Assembly: GCA_002353215.1 (NCBI GenBank)
Contig: DEJD01000058.1
Location: 24,102-49,171, forward strand
Length of the DNA: 25,070 nt
Reading direction: 5' to 3'
From: Prevotellaceae bacterium UBA2757
GTDB lineage: Bacteria; Bacteroidota; Bacteroidia; Bacteroidales; Bacteroidaceae
Shown one piece after another: positions 16,752 to 25,059 of this stretch. The notes beneath the pieces are model-generated. The model was not told the origin of the DNA and did no database searches. It was given only the letters and a program-made list of their open reading frames with translations. The position numbers and the translations under genes were made by a program. How positions within the stretch are numbered: the first letter of the stretch is position 1; each line of letters starts with the position of its first letter.

Positions 16752-17740
16752 TATAGATTTGGATTGATTTTGCTCCACTCGCTGATTGGTGGAACAATGT
16801 TCAGAGTTACCAACTCATCGCGCATTTTACAGAGGTGCTCGTAGCTTGCATCGAGTTTTGCAAGTTCATCAGCAGTACCCTTTGGCATTTCGAATGAACA
16901 ACCATTCTTGTCGAGAGTAGTGTCCATAGCCATCATGATGTGGTCGTACTTGCCGTTTGAAACATAAGTACCAGCTGGGTAACGGAACTTTTCGCCACCC
17001 ATTACACTTGCAATCATCTGAACAGACAGAAGTGATGGGCTCTGGAAAGAACTGCGTCCACGGAGTTCGATAATCTTAGCACCACCCTTAGTAACGTCAA
17101 CCTTCATCTGCTCCCACTCTTCTGCTGGGAACTGTGCAGTTCCGATGATGTCGTTCAGAGGCTTGCCTGCAATCTTAACGGCGCTTCCGAATACAGCCAT
17201 CTGTTCGCCGTGACCTCCGAATGTGTGAGCACCAGTAACCTGATTCTGCATTACACCGAATTTCTTAGCAAGAGCTGACTGCAGACGAGTTGAATCGAGA
17301 CCTGCAAGAGTAGTTACCTGACTTGGTTTCAGACCAGAATAAAGCAAAGTAACGAGACCTGTAAGGTCAGCAGGGTTGAAGATGATAACAACATGCTTTA
17401 CATCTGGGCAATACTTCTTGATGTTCTCACCCAATTCCTGAGCAATCTTACAGTTGCCTGCGAGCAAATCCTCACGAGTCATGCCAGCCTTACGTGGAGC
17501 ACCACCTGAAGAAATGATATACTTAGCATCCTTGAAAGCCTCAGCAACATCAGTAGTAGCTATGATATTTGCATCGCAGAAACCAGACTGACGCATTTCT
17601 TCAGCTACACCTTCTGGAGAGAATACATCGTAAAGACAAATGTTTGTAGTAAGATTCATCATCAAAGCTGACTGAACCATGTTAGAGCCAATCATACCTG
17701 CAGCTCCAACAATCACAAGTTTTTCGTTTGTAAGTGCCAT
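16751..17740 (-). CDS. mdh: Malate dehydrogenase
   Basis: NAD-dependent interconversion of malate and oxaloacetate in the TCA cycle and the fumarate branch of anaerobic metabolism. The 329-residue protein has the Rossmann motif GAAGMIG (12-18), an Asp after strand 2 (Asp38 in CLYDV) suggesting NAD rather than NADP preference, substrate arginines Arg83 and Arg89 (APRKAGMTRED), Asp149 and Arg152 (GLDSTRLQ), and catalytic His177 in FGGHGE. It is first in the five-gene minus-strand unit, driven by a near-consensus promoter at 17776-17807. Its TAA overlaps the GH53 ATG by one base. The assignment within the LDH/MDH superfamily is by motif and context; lactate dehydrogenase is less likely. Confidence 0.94.
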   Translation of the reverse strand: MALTNEKLVIVGAAGMIGSNMVQSALMMNLTTNICLYDVFSPEGVAEEMRQSGFCDANIIATTDVAEAFKDAKYIISSGGAPRKAGMTREDLLAGNCKIAQELGENIKKYCPDVKHVVIIFNPADLTGLVTLLYSGLKPSQVTTLAGLDSTRLQSALAKKFGVMQNQVTGAHTFGGHGEQMAVFGSAVKIAGKPLNDIIGTAQFPAEEWEQMKVDVTKGGAKIIELRGRSSFQSPSLLSVQMIASVMGGEKFRYPAGTYVSNGKYDHIMMAMDTTLDKNGCSFEMPKGTADELAKLDASYEHLCKMRDELVTLNIVPPISEWSKINPNL

Positions 17741-17775
17741 AATTATATCTGTTATTTAAAGAATTTACACTTCTG

Positions 17776-17807
17776 CAAATTTATTCTTCTTTTTCATCTT
17801 CTACAAA
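17776..17807 (-). promoter_or_regulatory. Near-consensus promoter for the mdh-GH53-tamB-tamL-manA unit
   Basis: On the minus strand, TTTG (17807-17804) is separated by 20 nt from TAAATTTG (17783-17776), matching the Bacteroidetes primary-sigma pattern. The -7 box lies 35 nt upstream of the mdh ATG, with no Shine-Dalgarno sequence. Confidence 0.8.
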
Positions 17808-17898
17808 CATGCACAACTTTTTATCAAACAAAAATTGTTAAATCGCATTTTCCACCACTTTTACATCATCTAATGCTATTTATGTTTAGCAAAAACGC

Positions 17899-17906
17899 TA
17901 ATTTTG
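17899..17906 (+). promoter_or_regulatory. -7 element for the carbonic anhydrase-like gene
   Basis: TAATTTTG fits TAnnTTTG and sits 33 nt upstream of the ATG. A -33 TTTG is not clear (TTTATG near 17878 is the nearest). It is divergent from the mdh promoter within a 199-bp intergenic region. Confidence 0.6.
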
Positions 17907-17939
17907 CAACCTAAACTATAAACTATAAACTTTACAAAC

Positions 17940-18479
17940 ATGGCCCTTATAAAAACAGTTCTTGGTCTCACCCCACATTGGGGCAAAGACTGCTACTTCA
18001 GCGAAAATGCCACAATCGTAGGCGATGTAACAATGGGTGACGGCTGCACAGTATGGTTCAATGCCGTCATTCGAGGCGATGTCCACTATATCCGCATAGG
18101 CAACCGTGTCAATATACAAGACGGATCGTGCCTTCACACATTATATAAAAAAGCGCCAATCGAGATTGGCGATGATGTAACCATCGGTCACAACGTAACC
18201 CTTCATGGATGTACTGTTCATAGTGGAGCTTTAATCGGAATGGGCGCTACAGTTCTTGACGACGCAGTAATTGGCGAAGGAGCCATAGTTGCAGCAGGTG
18301 CCCTCGTTCTGAAAAACACACAGATAGGCGCCGGCGAACTTTGGGGTGGAGTACCTGCAAAATTCATAAAAAAAGTAGATCCGGAACAAGCCAAGGAACT
18401 AAACATTGGCATAGCCCAACACTATGCAATGTATGCCAAATGGTATCGCGACAGCACACCTATGCCAGAGCAGGAATGA
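17940..18479 (+). CDS. Gamma-class carbonic anhydrase-like hexapeptide-repeat protein
   Basis: A 179-residue left-handed beta-helix protein with [LIV]-G-x-x-x-x repeats (VGDVTMGDGCTVW, IGDDVTIGHNVTLHGC). Predicted metal ligands His66 (SCLHT), His84 (IGHNV) and His89 (TLHGC) are all in place, as are Arg45 and Asp47 (VIRGDVHYI) and Gln60. The protein is a trimer in known relatives, with metal at the subunit interface. True Cam-type carbonic anhydrases carry an acidic loop with an extra catalytic Glu that I do not see, as in the short YrdA/PaaY/CaiE-type relatives, so CO2 hydration activity is plausible but not certain. It is a single gene with its own promoter, ending 12 nt before the convergent YitT gene. 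Confidence 0.9.
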   Translation: MALIKTVLGLTPHWGKDCYFSENATIVGDVTMGDGCTVWFNAVIRGDVHYIRIGNRVNIQDGSCLHTLYKKAPIEIGDDVTIGHNVTLHGCTVHSGALIGMGATVLDDAVIGEGAIVAAGALVLKNTQIGAGELWGGVPAKFIKKVDPEQAKELNIGIAQHYAMYAKWYRDSTPMPEQE

Positions 18480-18483
18480 ACGT

Positions 18484-18502
18484 CAAAGAATTTATTTCTT
18501 TG
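18484..18502. terminator. Weak hairpin between convergent genes
   Basis: CAAAGAA (18484-18490) and TTCTTTG (18496-18502) form a 7-bp AT-rich stem with a 5-nt loop, in the 12-bp gap and the last codons of the YitT gene. The position suits a shared terminator, but the stem is weak and no T-run is strong on either side. Confidence 0.3.
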
Positions 18503-19727
18503 TGTCCAAATACTCTTTCATAGCCATAATGTCGTCAAACTCCCTAACGTCATATTCTGCCTGTTCGTAATTACCCTGAACAAGTGTAACCCTCCCCGAC
18601 CGCTCAAGATAGAAGCAGTCGAAACCGAAGAATTTCTTAACGAACGAACAGCGTTTTACTGGAGGTTGTCCGAGAATAACAGAATAAAAATCCTGACGGG
18701 TGTCGCAACCGACCTCAAGCAAAGAGCGCACATCATAATCTATGCCCAAGGCCGCACGAGCATTATCAAGTTTAATCATGTTGTTTGTGACACAAACCAG
18801 AATTCCACGACGTTTATCTTTCTGGCTCACCTTCATGACATCGAACCCCTCGCCCCACACTCCACTGGCATCAGTCATACTTACAAATGCATATGGATCA
18901 ATTCCTTTCAGCATTCGGAGCATCGTCACTTGATCCCTCAGTCGCATAATGCTCACCACAACTTTTCTATTAGTTTTGGTAAACCAGCCTACGCCATCGA
19001 GGATTGTAACTCCATGACCAGTCCGCACTATGGCATCAGCTATAGCCTCCGGATTGCGTGAGAATATCATGAACTGAACATTCTGGTGGCGGCGGCGGAT
19101 TGCATAATCAAGAGTCATACTACAAATAATGAGCATCACAAAACCATATATAACTCTATACCAGTCGTGGAAAATAAAATAGCACGATGAAATGATTATA
19201 ATATCACACACCATAATAACAGTTCCGAGTGTCATCTGACGATACTTATTCACAATAAGTGCTATGATATCAGTACCGCCGGTAGAACCGTTATTTTCGA
19301 AGCAAAAAGCCAGTCCCAAGCCCTCAGCAATACCAGCCAACACGCAAGCCATAAAAGCCTCATCGCCAATAATCTTAGGGAGAATCTTAGTAGCAGGATT
19401 ATCGGGTGAGGGCGTTTCAGCAAGGCGTTGAAACAGCCACAGGCAGAAGGTCATGACAGCTACTGCATAAATGGTTTTTATGATAAACTTTACACCCAGC
19501 ACCTTTATGGCCACCAACAGCAAAACGGAGTTGATAGCAACGTATGTTATCTGCACCTCAACCCCTGTAGCATAATACACAATAGAGGAGATACCAGCCA
19601 CACCACCTGTGGTCAGTCCATATGGCAACATAAACAATGTGACACCCATGGCATAGAGCATCACTCCGACAGCAATGAAGAAATAGTCCTTCAACTCCTG
19701 TAAAACCTTTATCTGCATAGCATTCAT
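18492..19727 (-). CDS. YitT-family membrane protein with DUF2179 and a C-terminal extension
   Basis: A 411-residue integral membrane protein. Residues 12-205 hold about five or six hydrophobic segments with the YitT-family glycine motifs (MLPYGLTTGGVAGIS, ENNGSTGGTDIIA). A cytosolic DUF2179 domain follows (about 238-293; GHGVTILDGVGWF through SMTDASGVWGEGF), where standard YitT proteins of about 280-290 residues end. Here another 115 residues continue (297-411), with a basic patch (QKDKRRGILVCV), several Cys (341, 360, 371) and an acidic C-terminus. The family's transport role is poorly defined. A second possible ATG three codons in (MQIKVLQ) cannot be excluded. It has its own TTTG-N19-TACCTTTG promoter, divergent from prfC. 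Confidence 0.9.
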   Translation of the reverse strand: MNAMQIKVLQELKDYFFIAVGVMLYAMGVTLFMLPYGLTTGGVAGISSIVYYATGVEVQITYVAINSVLLLVAIKVLGVKFIIKTIYAVAVMTFCLWLFQRLAETPSPDNPATKILPKIIGDEAFMACVLAGIAEGLGLAFCFENNGSTGGTDIIALIVNKYRQMTLGTVIMVCDIIIISSCYFIFHDWYRVIYGFVMLIICSMTLDYAIRRRHQNVQFMIFSRNPEAIADAIVRTGHGVTILDGVGWFTKTNRKVVVSIMRLRDQVTMLRMLKGIDPYAFVSMTDASGVWGEGFDVMKVSQKDKRRGILVCVTNNMIKLDNARAALGIDYDVRSLLEVGCDTRQDFYSVILGQPPVKRCSFVKKFFGFDCFYLERSGRVTLVQGNYEQAEYDVREFDDIMAMKEYLDTKK

Positions 19728-19764
19728 ACTTGCTTCGTTTTTATGTTTATTTTTTTATTCCGCA

Positions 19765-19795
19765 CAAAGGTAATCACTTCTTTTTCCTCCGCAAA
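19765..19795 (-). promoter_or_regulatory. Promoter of the YitT-family gene
   Basis: On the minus strand, TTTG (19795-19792) and TACCTTTG (19772-19765) are 19 nt apart, matching the Bacteroidetes consensus. The -7 element is 37 nt upstream of the ATG. The -33 box lies in a run of eight or more A/T bases, so its exact register is uncertain. Confidence 0.7.
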
Positions 19796-19891
19796 AAAAA
19801 CAAAGGTTTTTGTTGCTTTTACATTATATCTATAGTTTGCACACAATTATTCTATAGTAATAAGCAGAGATTTAAAAATAGACACGTTTAT

Positions 19892-19922
19892 TTTGTATTT
19901 AGCACGGTTTCTTGTAAATTTG
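19892..19922 (+). promoter_or_regulatory. Promoter of the prfC-tsaC-ClC-fmt unit
   Basis: TTTG (19892-19895), 19 nt, then TAAATTTG (19915-19922): a textbook Bacteroidetes promoter 25 nt upstream of the prfC ATG. Transcription would begin close to the start codon, giving a leader of roughly 18-20 nt without a Shine-Dalgarno sequence. Confidence 0.8.
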
Positions 19923-19947
19923 CATCCTCAAATTTAATAGGTATTAC

Positions 19948-21537
19948 ATGAACGAGATTGAGAGAAGAAGGACATTCGCAATCATTTCACACCCTGACGC
20001 AGGAAAAACCACTCTGACTGAGAAACTATTGTTGTTCGGAGGTCAGATACAGGTGGCAGGAGCGGTGAAATCGAACAAAATCAAGAAGACAGCCACATCC
20101 GACTGGATGGAAATAGAGAAGCAGAGAGGTATCTCTGTAAGTACTTCTGTTATGGAGTTTGATTATTGTCCACCTGCCAAGGAGGGAGAACTTCCATACA
20201 AGGTTAACATTCTCGACACTCCTGGTCACCAGGACTTTGCTGAAGACACGTTCCGTACCCTAACGGCAGTGGATTCGGCAATTATTGTTATTGACGGAGC
20301 TAAGGGTGTGGAGGCACAAACTAGAAAACTGATGACTGTGTGTCGCATGAGAAAGACACCTGTAATCGTTTTTATAAACAAGATGGACCGTGAAGGCAAG
20401 GATCCTTTTGACTTGCTCGATGAAGTAGAGAACGAACTGCAGATACATGTGCGCCCACTCAGTTGGCCTATAAACCAAGGAGCTCGATTCAAGGGTGTTT
20501 ACAATATATACGAAAACAACCTGAACCTATTCACACCAAACAAACAAGTTGTGACAGAGAAGGTAAACGTAGATTTGAATTCGAAGGAACTGGAGGAGAG
20601 AGTTGGAGAAGAGGATGCACAGAAACTGCGTGAAGACCTGGAGATGATTGATGGTGTGTATGATCCGTTCGATGTGCAGACGTATCTGGATGCTGACATA
20701 GCTCCTGTGTTCTTTGGTTCAGCATTGAACAACTTTGGAGTGCAGGAACTTCTCGATTGTTTCGTGGAAATTGCTCCAAATCCAAGACCTACAACTGCCG
20801 TAGAACGCACAGTAAACCCCGATGAGCCCAAGTTTACCGGATTCATCTTCAAGATTACTGCCAATATCGACCCAAACCACCGCAGTTGTACTGCTTTCTG
20901 CAAAGTTTGTTCTGGAAGATTTGTCAGAAATGCTCCTTACCTGCACGTAAGAAACGGGAAAACAGTGCGTTTCTCAAGTCCAACACAGTTCATGGCACAA
21001 AAGAAATCTACCATCGACGAGGCTTGGGCAGGAGATATTGTCGGTTTGCCTGATAATGGAATTTTCAAGATTGGCGACACTCTGACAGAAGGCGAACAAC
21101 TGCATTTCAAGGGTTTACCTTCGTTCTCACCAGAAATGTTCAAATACATAGAGAATGCAGACCCGATGAAGACCAAGCAGTTGGAGAAGGGTATCAACCA
21201 ACTGATGGACGAAGGTGTGGCACAGATGTTTATCAACCAATTCAACGGCAGAAAACTGATTGGCACAGTAGGACAACTGCAGTTCGAAGTTATCCAATAC
21301 CGACTGGAAAACGAATATAATGCAAAATGCCGTTGGGAACCAGTTTCACTATATAAGGCTTGTTGGGTGGAAAGTGATGATGAAGCAGAATTGGACGCCT
21401 TCAAGAAACGCAAGTACCAGTATATGGCAAAGGACAAGGACGGACGCGATGTGTTCCTTGCCGACTCAAACTATGTGCTGCAGATGGCTCAACAGGACTT
21501 CAAGAATATCAGATTCCACTTTAATAGCGACTTCTAA
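19948..21537 (+). CDS. prfC: Peptide chain release factor 3
   Basis: Translational GTPase that recycles RF1 and RF2 from the ribosome after termination. The 529-residue length is normal. GTPase motifs are visible: P-loop SHPDAGKTT (14-22), switch-I region [15 protein letters not shown] (50-64, typical of RF3), DTPGH (90-94) and NKMD (144-147), followed by the RF3-specific domains 2 and 3 (for example [19 protein letters not shown]). The family separates it from EF-G by the [15 protein letters not shown] sequence and the short length. It is the first gene of a four-gene unit, with the tsaC-like ATG 11 nt downstream. Confidence 0.97.
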   Translation: MNEIERRRTFAIISHPDAGKTTLTEKLLLFGGQIQVAGAVKSNKIKKTATSDWMEIEKQRGISVSTSVMEFDYCPPAKEGELPYKVNILDTPGHQDFAEDTFRTLTAVDSAIIVIDGAKGVEAQTRKLMTVCRMRKTPVIVFINKMDREGKDPFDLLDEVENELQIHVRPLSWPINQGARFKGVYNIYENNLNLFTPNKQVVTEKVNVDLNSKELEERVGEEDAQKLREDLEMIDGVYDPFDVQTYLDADIAPVFFGSALNNFGVQELLDCFVEIAPNPRPTTAVERTVNPDEPKFTGFIFKITANIDPNHRSCTAFCKVCSGRFVRNAPYLHVRNGKTVRFSSPTQFMAQKKSTIDEAWAGDIVGLPDNGIFKIGDTLTEGEQLHFKGLPSFSPEMFKYIENADPMKTKQLEKGINQLMDEGVAQMFINQFNGRKLIGTVGQLQFEVIQYRLENEYNAKCRWEPVSLYKACWVESDDEAELDAFKKRKYQYMAKDKDGRDVFLADSNYVLQMAQQDFKNIRFHFNSDF

Positions 21538-21548
21538 ACAAGGACATC

Positions 21549-22115
21549 ATGCTACAAGACGAAGTTAAGAAAGCAATAGAAGTGATGAAGGCTGGAGGAG
21601 TAATTCTCTACCCTACCGACACAGTATGGGGAATAGGTTGCGATGCCACGAACGCAGAAGCCGTAAAGAAAATTTACGAAATAAAGAAACGCGAGGATTC
21701 AAAAGCTATGCTCTCACTAATTGACAGCGAAGCCAGATTGTCGAGGTATGTAAGACGAGTGGCTGATGTCACTTGGGATCTTATAGAGATGAGCGACAAA
21801 CCTCTTACCATTATATATAATAATGTTACAGGACTTGCACCGAACCTCATAGCGGAAGACGGTTCAGCAGGTATCAGAATCACACGCGAGGAATTCTCGA
21901 AGGAACTCTGCTTCCGATTCCAGAAACCTATCGTATCGACTAGTGCCAACATAAGCGGAGAACCGACTCCACAAACCTTTGACGAGATATCGGATGAAAT
22001 AAAGGAGGCTGTAGATTATGTTGTGCGCTACAACCAGCGATGCAAGGAGAAACACAAGCCTTCAAGCATCATAAAGATTGACGAAAACGGAGCATTTACC
22101 ATAATCAGAAAGTAA
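21549..22115 (+). CDS. tsaC: L-threonylcarbamoyladenylate synthase (YrdC/Sua5 domain)
   Basis: Makes threonylcarbamoyl-AMP from threonine, bicarbonate and ATP, the first step of the t6A37 modification of ANN-decoding tRNAs. The 188 residues form a single YrdC domain, like E. coli TsaC, without the Sua5 C-terminal domain. Motifs: YPTDTVWGIG (21-30), KKREDSKAM (47-54), GSAGIRIT (105-112) and STSANISGE (130-138). Eleven nucleotides separate it from prfC and nine from the ClC gene, so cotranscription is nearly certain. YciO-type paralogues share the fold. The basic KxR-SK segment and genome context favour the t6A enzyme. Confidence 0.9.
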   Translation: MLQDEVKKAIEVMKAGGVILYPTDTVWGIGCDATNAEAVKKIYEIKKREDSKAMLSLIDSEARLSRYVRRVADVTWDLIEMSDKPLTIIYNNVTGLAPNLIAEDGSAGIRITREEFSKELCFRFQKPIVSTSANISGEPTPQTFDEISDEIKEAVDYVVRYNQRCKEKHKPSSIIKIDENGAFTIIRK

Positions 22116-22124
22116 CTATATATT

Positions 22125-23933
22125 ATGCTTTGGGGATTTAGGAGAAAACAAATAGCGCTTTCCAATGCTATCACAGAATGGCTGAAAGGCGGACACACAC
22201 AACAGCAGATTATACTGATGATAAGTGTGATGGTTGGTGTGTGTACCGGATTAACTGCTTTCATACTTAAATGGATAATTAAGGAAATCCAGCTTCTGCT
22301 CACATCCGGTGTGCAGCAAAGTGAAGCGAACTGGGAATACTTGGTTTATCCTGCTATCGGTATCCTCATCACAATGCTCTTCGTAAAATATATAGTACGA
22401 GGCGACATAAGTCATGGAGTCACAAAGATTCTTTATGCTATGTCAAGAGGCAGGAGCAGAATCAAGTCGCACAACCGCTGGTCGAGTATCATAGCAAGTG
22501 CCATAACAATCGGATTCGGAGGTTCTGTGGGAGCAGAGGCACCTATCGTGCTGACAGGTTCGGCATGGGGCTCAGAATTGGGAAAACGTTTCCACCTGCC
22601 ACCAAACACAATGATGCTACTCGTAGGATGTGGTGCAGCAGGAGCTATCGCAGGAGTGTTCAAGGCCCCAATTGCAGGTGTTATGTTTGTGATAGAAGTG
22701 CTTATGCTGGAACTGAACATGGCTTCCCTATTGCCTCTGCTTACAACCAGCATCACTTCGGTTTGCGTTTCCTATGCCCTTTACGGCACATCACCGCAAT
22801 TCGACTTCAACCTGACTAAGGAATTTTCTATAGATATCATCCCTGCATGCATCCTGCTCGGAGTTCTCTGTGGACTTGTATCACTCTACTTTACAAGAAT
22901 GATGAATTGGTTCGAAGAAATCTTTGGCAAAATAAGCAACCGTTTCTATAGATTCCTGCTCGGAGCGACTGTACTGAGTACACTTATATTCTTCTTCCCT
23001 GCAATGTATGGTGAAGGTTACGATGTGATAAACCAACTCATCAACAATGCATCAGCAGAGGAAATCACCAGTCACTCTCTGTTCTATGGTGGAGAAACCA
23101 ACATGTTGCTATATCTGACTCTTGTCGTTGTGTTTAAGGTTTTTGCAACAACAGCAACTAATGGAGGAGGAGGCTGTGGTGGAACCTTCGCTCCTAGTTT
23201 GTTCCTTGGCTGTATCGCAGGATTCGTATTTGCACACATTTGGGACACAGCCCTCGGTCTTGAGTACGGAGCAGGCGGATATGTGTCAGCAAAGAACTGC
23301 GGACTATATGGAATGGCAGGACTCATGTCTGGAGTAATGCACGCCCCGATGACAGGTATCTTCCTCATTGCAGAACTGACAGGTGGTTATAAACTGTTCG
23401 TTCCACTTATGATTGTATCTGTGGTCAGTTTCCTTGTAATAAACATGTTTGAACCTCACAGCATATATGCTATGCGTCTGGCTCGCAGGGGAGATTTGCT
23501 GACACACGATAAAGACAAAGCCATCCTAACTATATTAAGTCTGGAATCACTTATCGAACGCGACTACAAGACTCTGAGTCCAGACATGGAACTAAGTCAG
23601 ATAACAGGTGTAATAGCCAAGTCGCACAGAAACATTTTCCCTGTAGTTGACCACACAGGTTTCTTCCTCGGAGTGGTATCGCTCGACTCACTTCGTATGG
23701 TGATGTTTCGCACGGAACTATATCATAACTATACAGTGCGTTCGTTCTTGAAAGAACCACCTGCACTCCTTAGTATCAACGACACACTTAAGACCGTTAC
23801 AAAAAAGTTTGAAGATACTGATGCTTGGAACTTACCAATCGTTGATACAGATAATAAATACGTAGGATTTATCAGTCGGGCAGGACTTTTCAATTCGTAC
23901 CGACAAACACTTAAAGAATTTAGCCAGGAATGA
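22125..23933 (+). CDS. ClC-family chloride channel/transporter with paired CBS domains
   Basis: A 602-residue ClC protein: a membrane domain of about 18 helices (residues 28-445), then two CBS domains (about 476-530 and 537-595), which in other proteins bind adenine nucleotides. Anion-path motifs: SHGVT (96-100, aligned to GSGIP), GSVGAEAP with the gating Glu138 (aligned to GREGP), and GGTFAP (352-357). By alignment of APIAGVMFVIEVLM with the E. coli ClcA segment, the internal proton glutamate (E203) is a valine (Val192), as in ClC channels. The stop overlaps the fmt start as ATGA. The membrane protein sits between translation genes. Role unknown; anion homeostasis or acid resistance is likely. 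Confidence 0.93.
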   Translation: MLWGFRRKQIALSNAITEWLKGGHTQQQIILMISVMVGVCTGLTAFILKWIIKEIQLLLTSGVQQSEANWEYLVYPAIGILITMLFVKYIVRGDISHGVTKILYAMSRGRSRIKSHNRWSSIIASAITIGFGGSVGAEAPIVLTGSAWGSELGKRFHLPPNTMMLLVGCGAAGAIAGVFKAPIAGVMFVIEVLMLELNMASLLPLLTTSITSVCVSYALYGTSPQFDFNLTKEFSIDIIPACILLGVLCGLVSLYFTRMMNWFEEIFGKISNRFYRFLLGATVLSTLIFFFPAMYGEGYDVINQLINNASAEEITSHSLFYGGETNMLLYLTLVVVFKVFATTATNGGGGCGGTFAPSLFLGCIAGFVFAHIWDTALGLEYGAGGYVSAKNCGLYGMAGLMSGVMHAPMTGIFLIAELTGGYKLFVPLMIVSVVSFLVINMFEPHSIYAMRLARRGDLLTHDKDKAILTILSLESLIERDYKTLSPDMELSQITGVIAKSHRNIFPVVDHTGFFLGVVSLDSLRMVMFRTELYHNYTVRSFLKEPPALLSINDTLKTVTKKFEDTDAWNLPIVDTDNKYVGFISRAGLFNSYRQTLKEFSQE

Positions 23934-24901
23934 CAAAAGAATCATTGCGCATAGTATATATGGGCACACCAGACTTCGCAGTAGAAAGTTTGCGAGCATT
24001 AGTAGAAGGTGGGTATAATGTAGTAGCTGTGGTTACTATGCCTGACAAACCAATGGGCAGACACGGAAGTGTACTGCAACCAAGTCCTGTGAAACAATAT
24101 GCAGTAGAACACGGACTGGAAGTGATGCAACCCGAAAAACTTAAAGACCCGGTATTCGTAGAGGAGTTGAGAGCACTGAAAGCAGATCTTCAAGTGGTTG
24201 TCGCATTCAGAATGCTGCCCGAAGTGGTGTGGAGCATGCCTAAATACGGAACTATAAACGCACATGCCAGCCTTCTACCCAAATACAGAGGAGCAGCTCC
24301 AATAAACTGGGCTATCATAAACGGAGAAACAGAAACCGGTGTGACAACATTCCTGCTAAAACACGAAATAGACACTGGAGACATCATTGATCAGGTGCGC
24401 ATTCCAATAGCAGAAAGCGACAATGTGGAGATAGTGCATGACAAACTAATGGAACTGAGCGGACAACTGGTTACAAAAACTATCGACAGCATAATTGACG
24501 GAACATTCAAGACCACACCTCAAGACAGTATCAAAGAGGTAGAACCTACTCCCGCACCTAAGATATTCCGCGATACATGCCGTATAGATTGGAATCAGCC
24601 AAGCAAGAAGATATACGATTTCATAAGAGGTCTTTCACCTTATCCTGCTGCATGGACCACTCTGGCTGGCAAAGCAGTAAAGATTTACCAGTGCAGTCTT
24701 AATAATCAGAATAGTCAGAGTACTCCGAACAATCAGATTATTCCAGGTACCATTACTTCCGATGGAAAGACATTCCTCCGTGTAAAGACTGCAGACAGCA
24801 CTCTGGACGTACTCACACTTCAACTGGAAGGAAAGAAAAAAATGCCAGTGGCAGACGTCCTGCGAGGCATGCAACTACCAGAAAATGCACTTTTTTGTTA
24901 A
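23930..24901 (+). CDS. fmt: Methionyl-tRNA formyltransferase
   Basis: Transfers formyl from 10-formyltetrahydrofolate to Met-tRNAfMet for translation initiation. The 323-residue length is normal. Active-site residues: Asn110 and His112 in INAHASLLP, the KYRGAAPI segment (118-125), and HEIDTGD (145-151) with the catalytic Asp. The C-terminal tRNA-binding beta-barrel starts near residue 205. In that barrel a polar run, NNQNSQSTPNNQ (258-269), looks like a loop insertion. Its ATG overlaps the ClC-gene stop (ATGA), implying coupled translation. No strong terminator follows; an inverted repeat lies 30 nt after the stop. Confidence 0.97.
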   Translation: MTKESLRIVYMGTPDFAVESLRALVEGGYNVVAVVTMPDKPMGRHGSVLQPSPVKQYAVEHGLEVMQPEKLKDPVFVEELRALKADLQVVVAFRMLPEVVWSMPKYGTINAHASLLPKYRGAAPINWAIINGETETGVTTFLLKHEIDTGDIIDQVRIPIAESDNVEIVHDKLMELSGQLVTKTIDSIIDGTFKTTPQDSIKEVEPTPAPKIFRDTCRIDWNQPSKKIYDFIRGLSPYPAAWTTLAGKAVKIYQCSLNNQNSQSTPNNQIIPGTITSDGKTFLRVKTADSTLDVLTLQLEGKKKMPVADVLRGMQLPENALFC

Positions 24902-24905
24902 AAAA

Positions 24906-24937
24906 TTTGGCAGTTATGTACAAAAGGTGTTTCTTTG
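24906..24937 (+). promoter_or_regulatory. Possible promoter of the gene starting at 25060
   Basis: TTTG (24906-24909), 20 nt, then TTTCTTTG (24930-24937), which matches TAnnTTTG except for one base. It lies 122 nt upstream of the next ATG. The -7 box is part of the inverted repeat at 24931-24957, so binding there could block or shape initiation. Confidence 0.4.
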
Positions 24938-24966
24938 CAACGATTTTTTGCAAAGAACATTGTTCT
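24931..24966. repeat. Nested inverted repeats downstream of fmt
   Basis: TTCTTTGCAA (24931-24940) pairs perfectly with TTGCAAAGAA (24948-24957) across a 7-nt loop. The right arm overlaps a second palindrome, AGAACA-T-TGTTCT (24954-24966). The two share bases 24954-24957 and cannot both extrude. The first could act as a weak terminator for fmt (no T-run follows); the second looks more like a protein-binding site. Confidence 0.6.
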
Positions 24967-25059
24967 GACAGTACAAAATAATCATAAAACCTATTATTAA
25001 CCATTAAAAATCATTGCCTATAGAAGAAACATTACGCGAAATTATAAATAAGTAGCATA

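Noticed and set aside
16752..16778. Upstream ATG (16778) for the GH53 gene
   Set aside because: It would overlap mdh by 28 nt and add nine polar residues ahead of the signal peptide. The ATG at 16751 overlaps the mdh stop as TAATG and gives a normal signal sequence.
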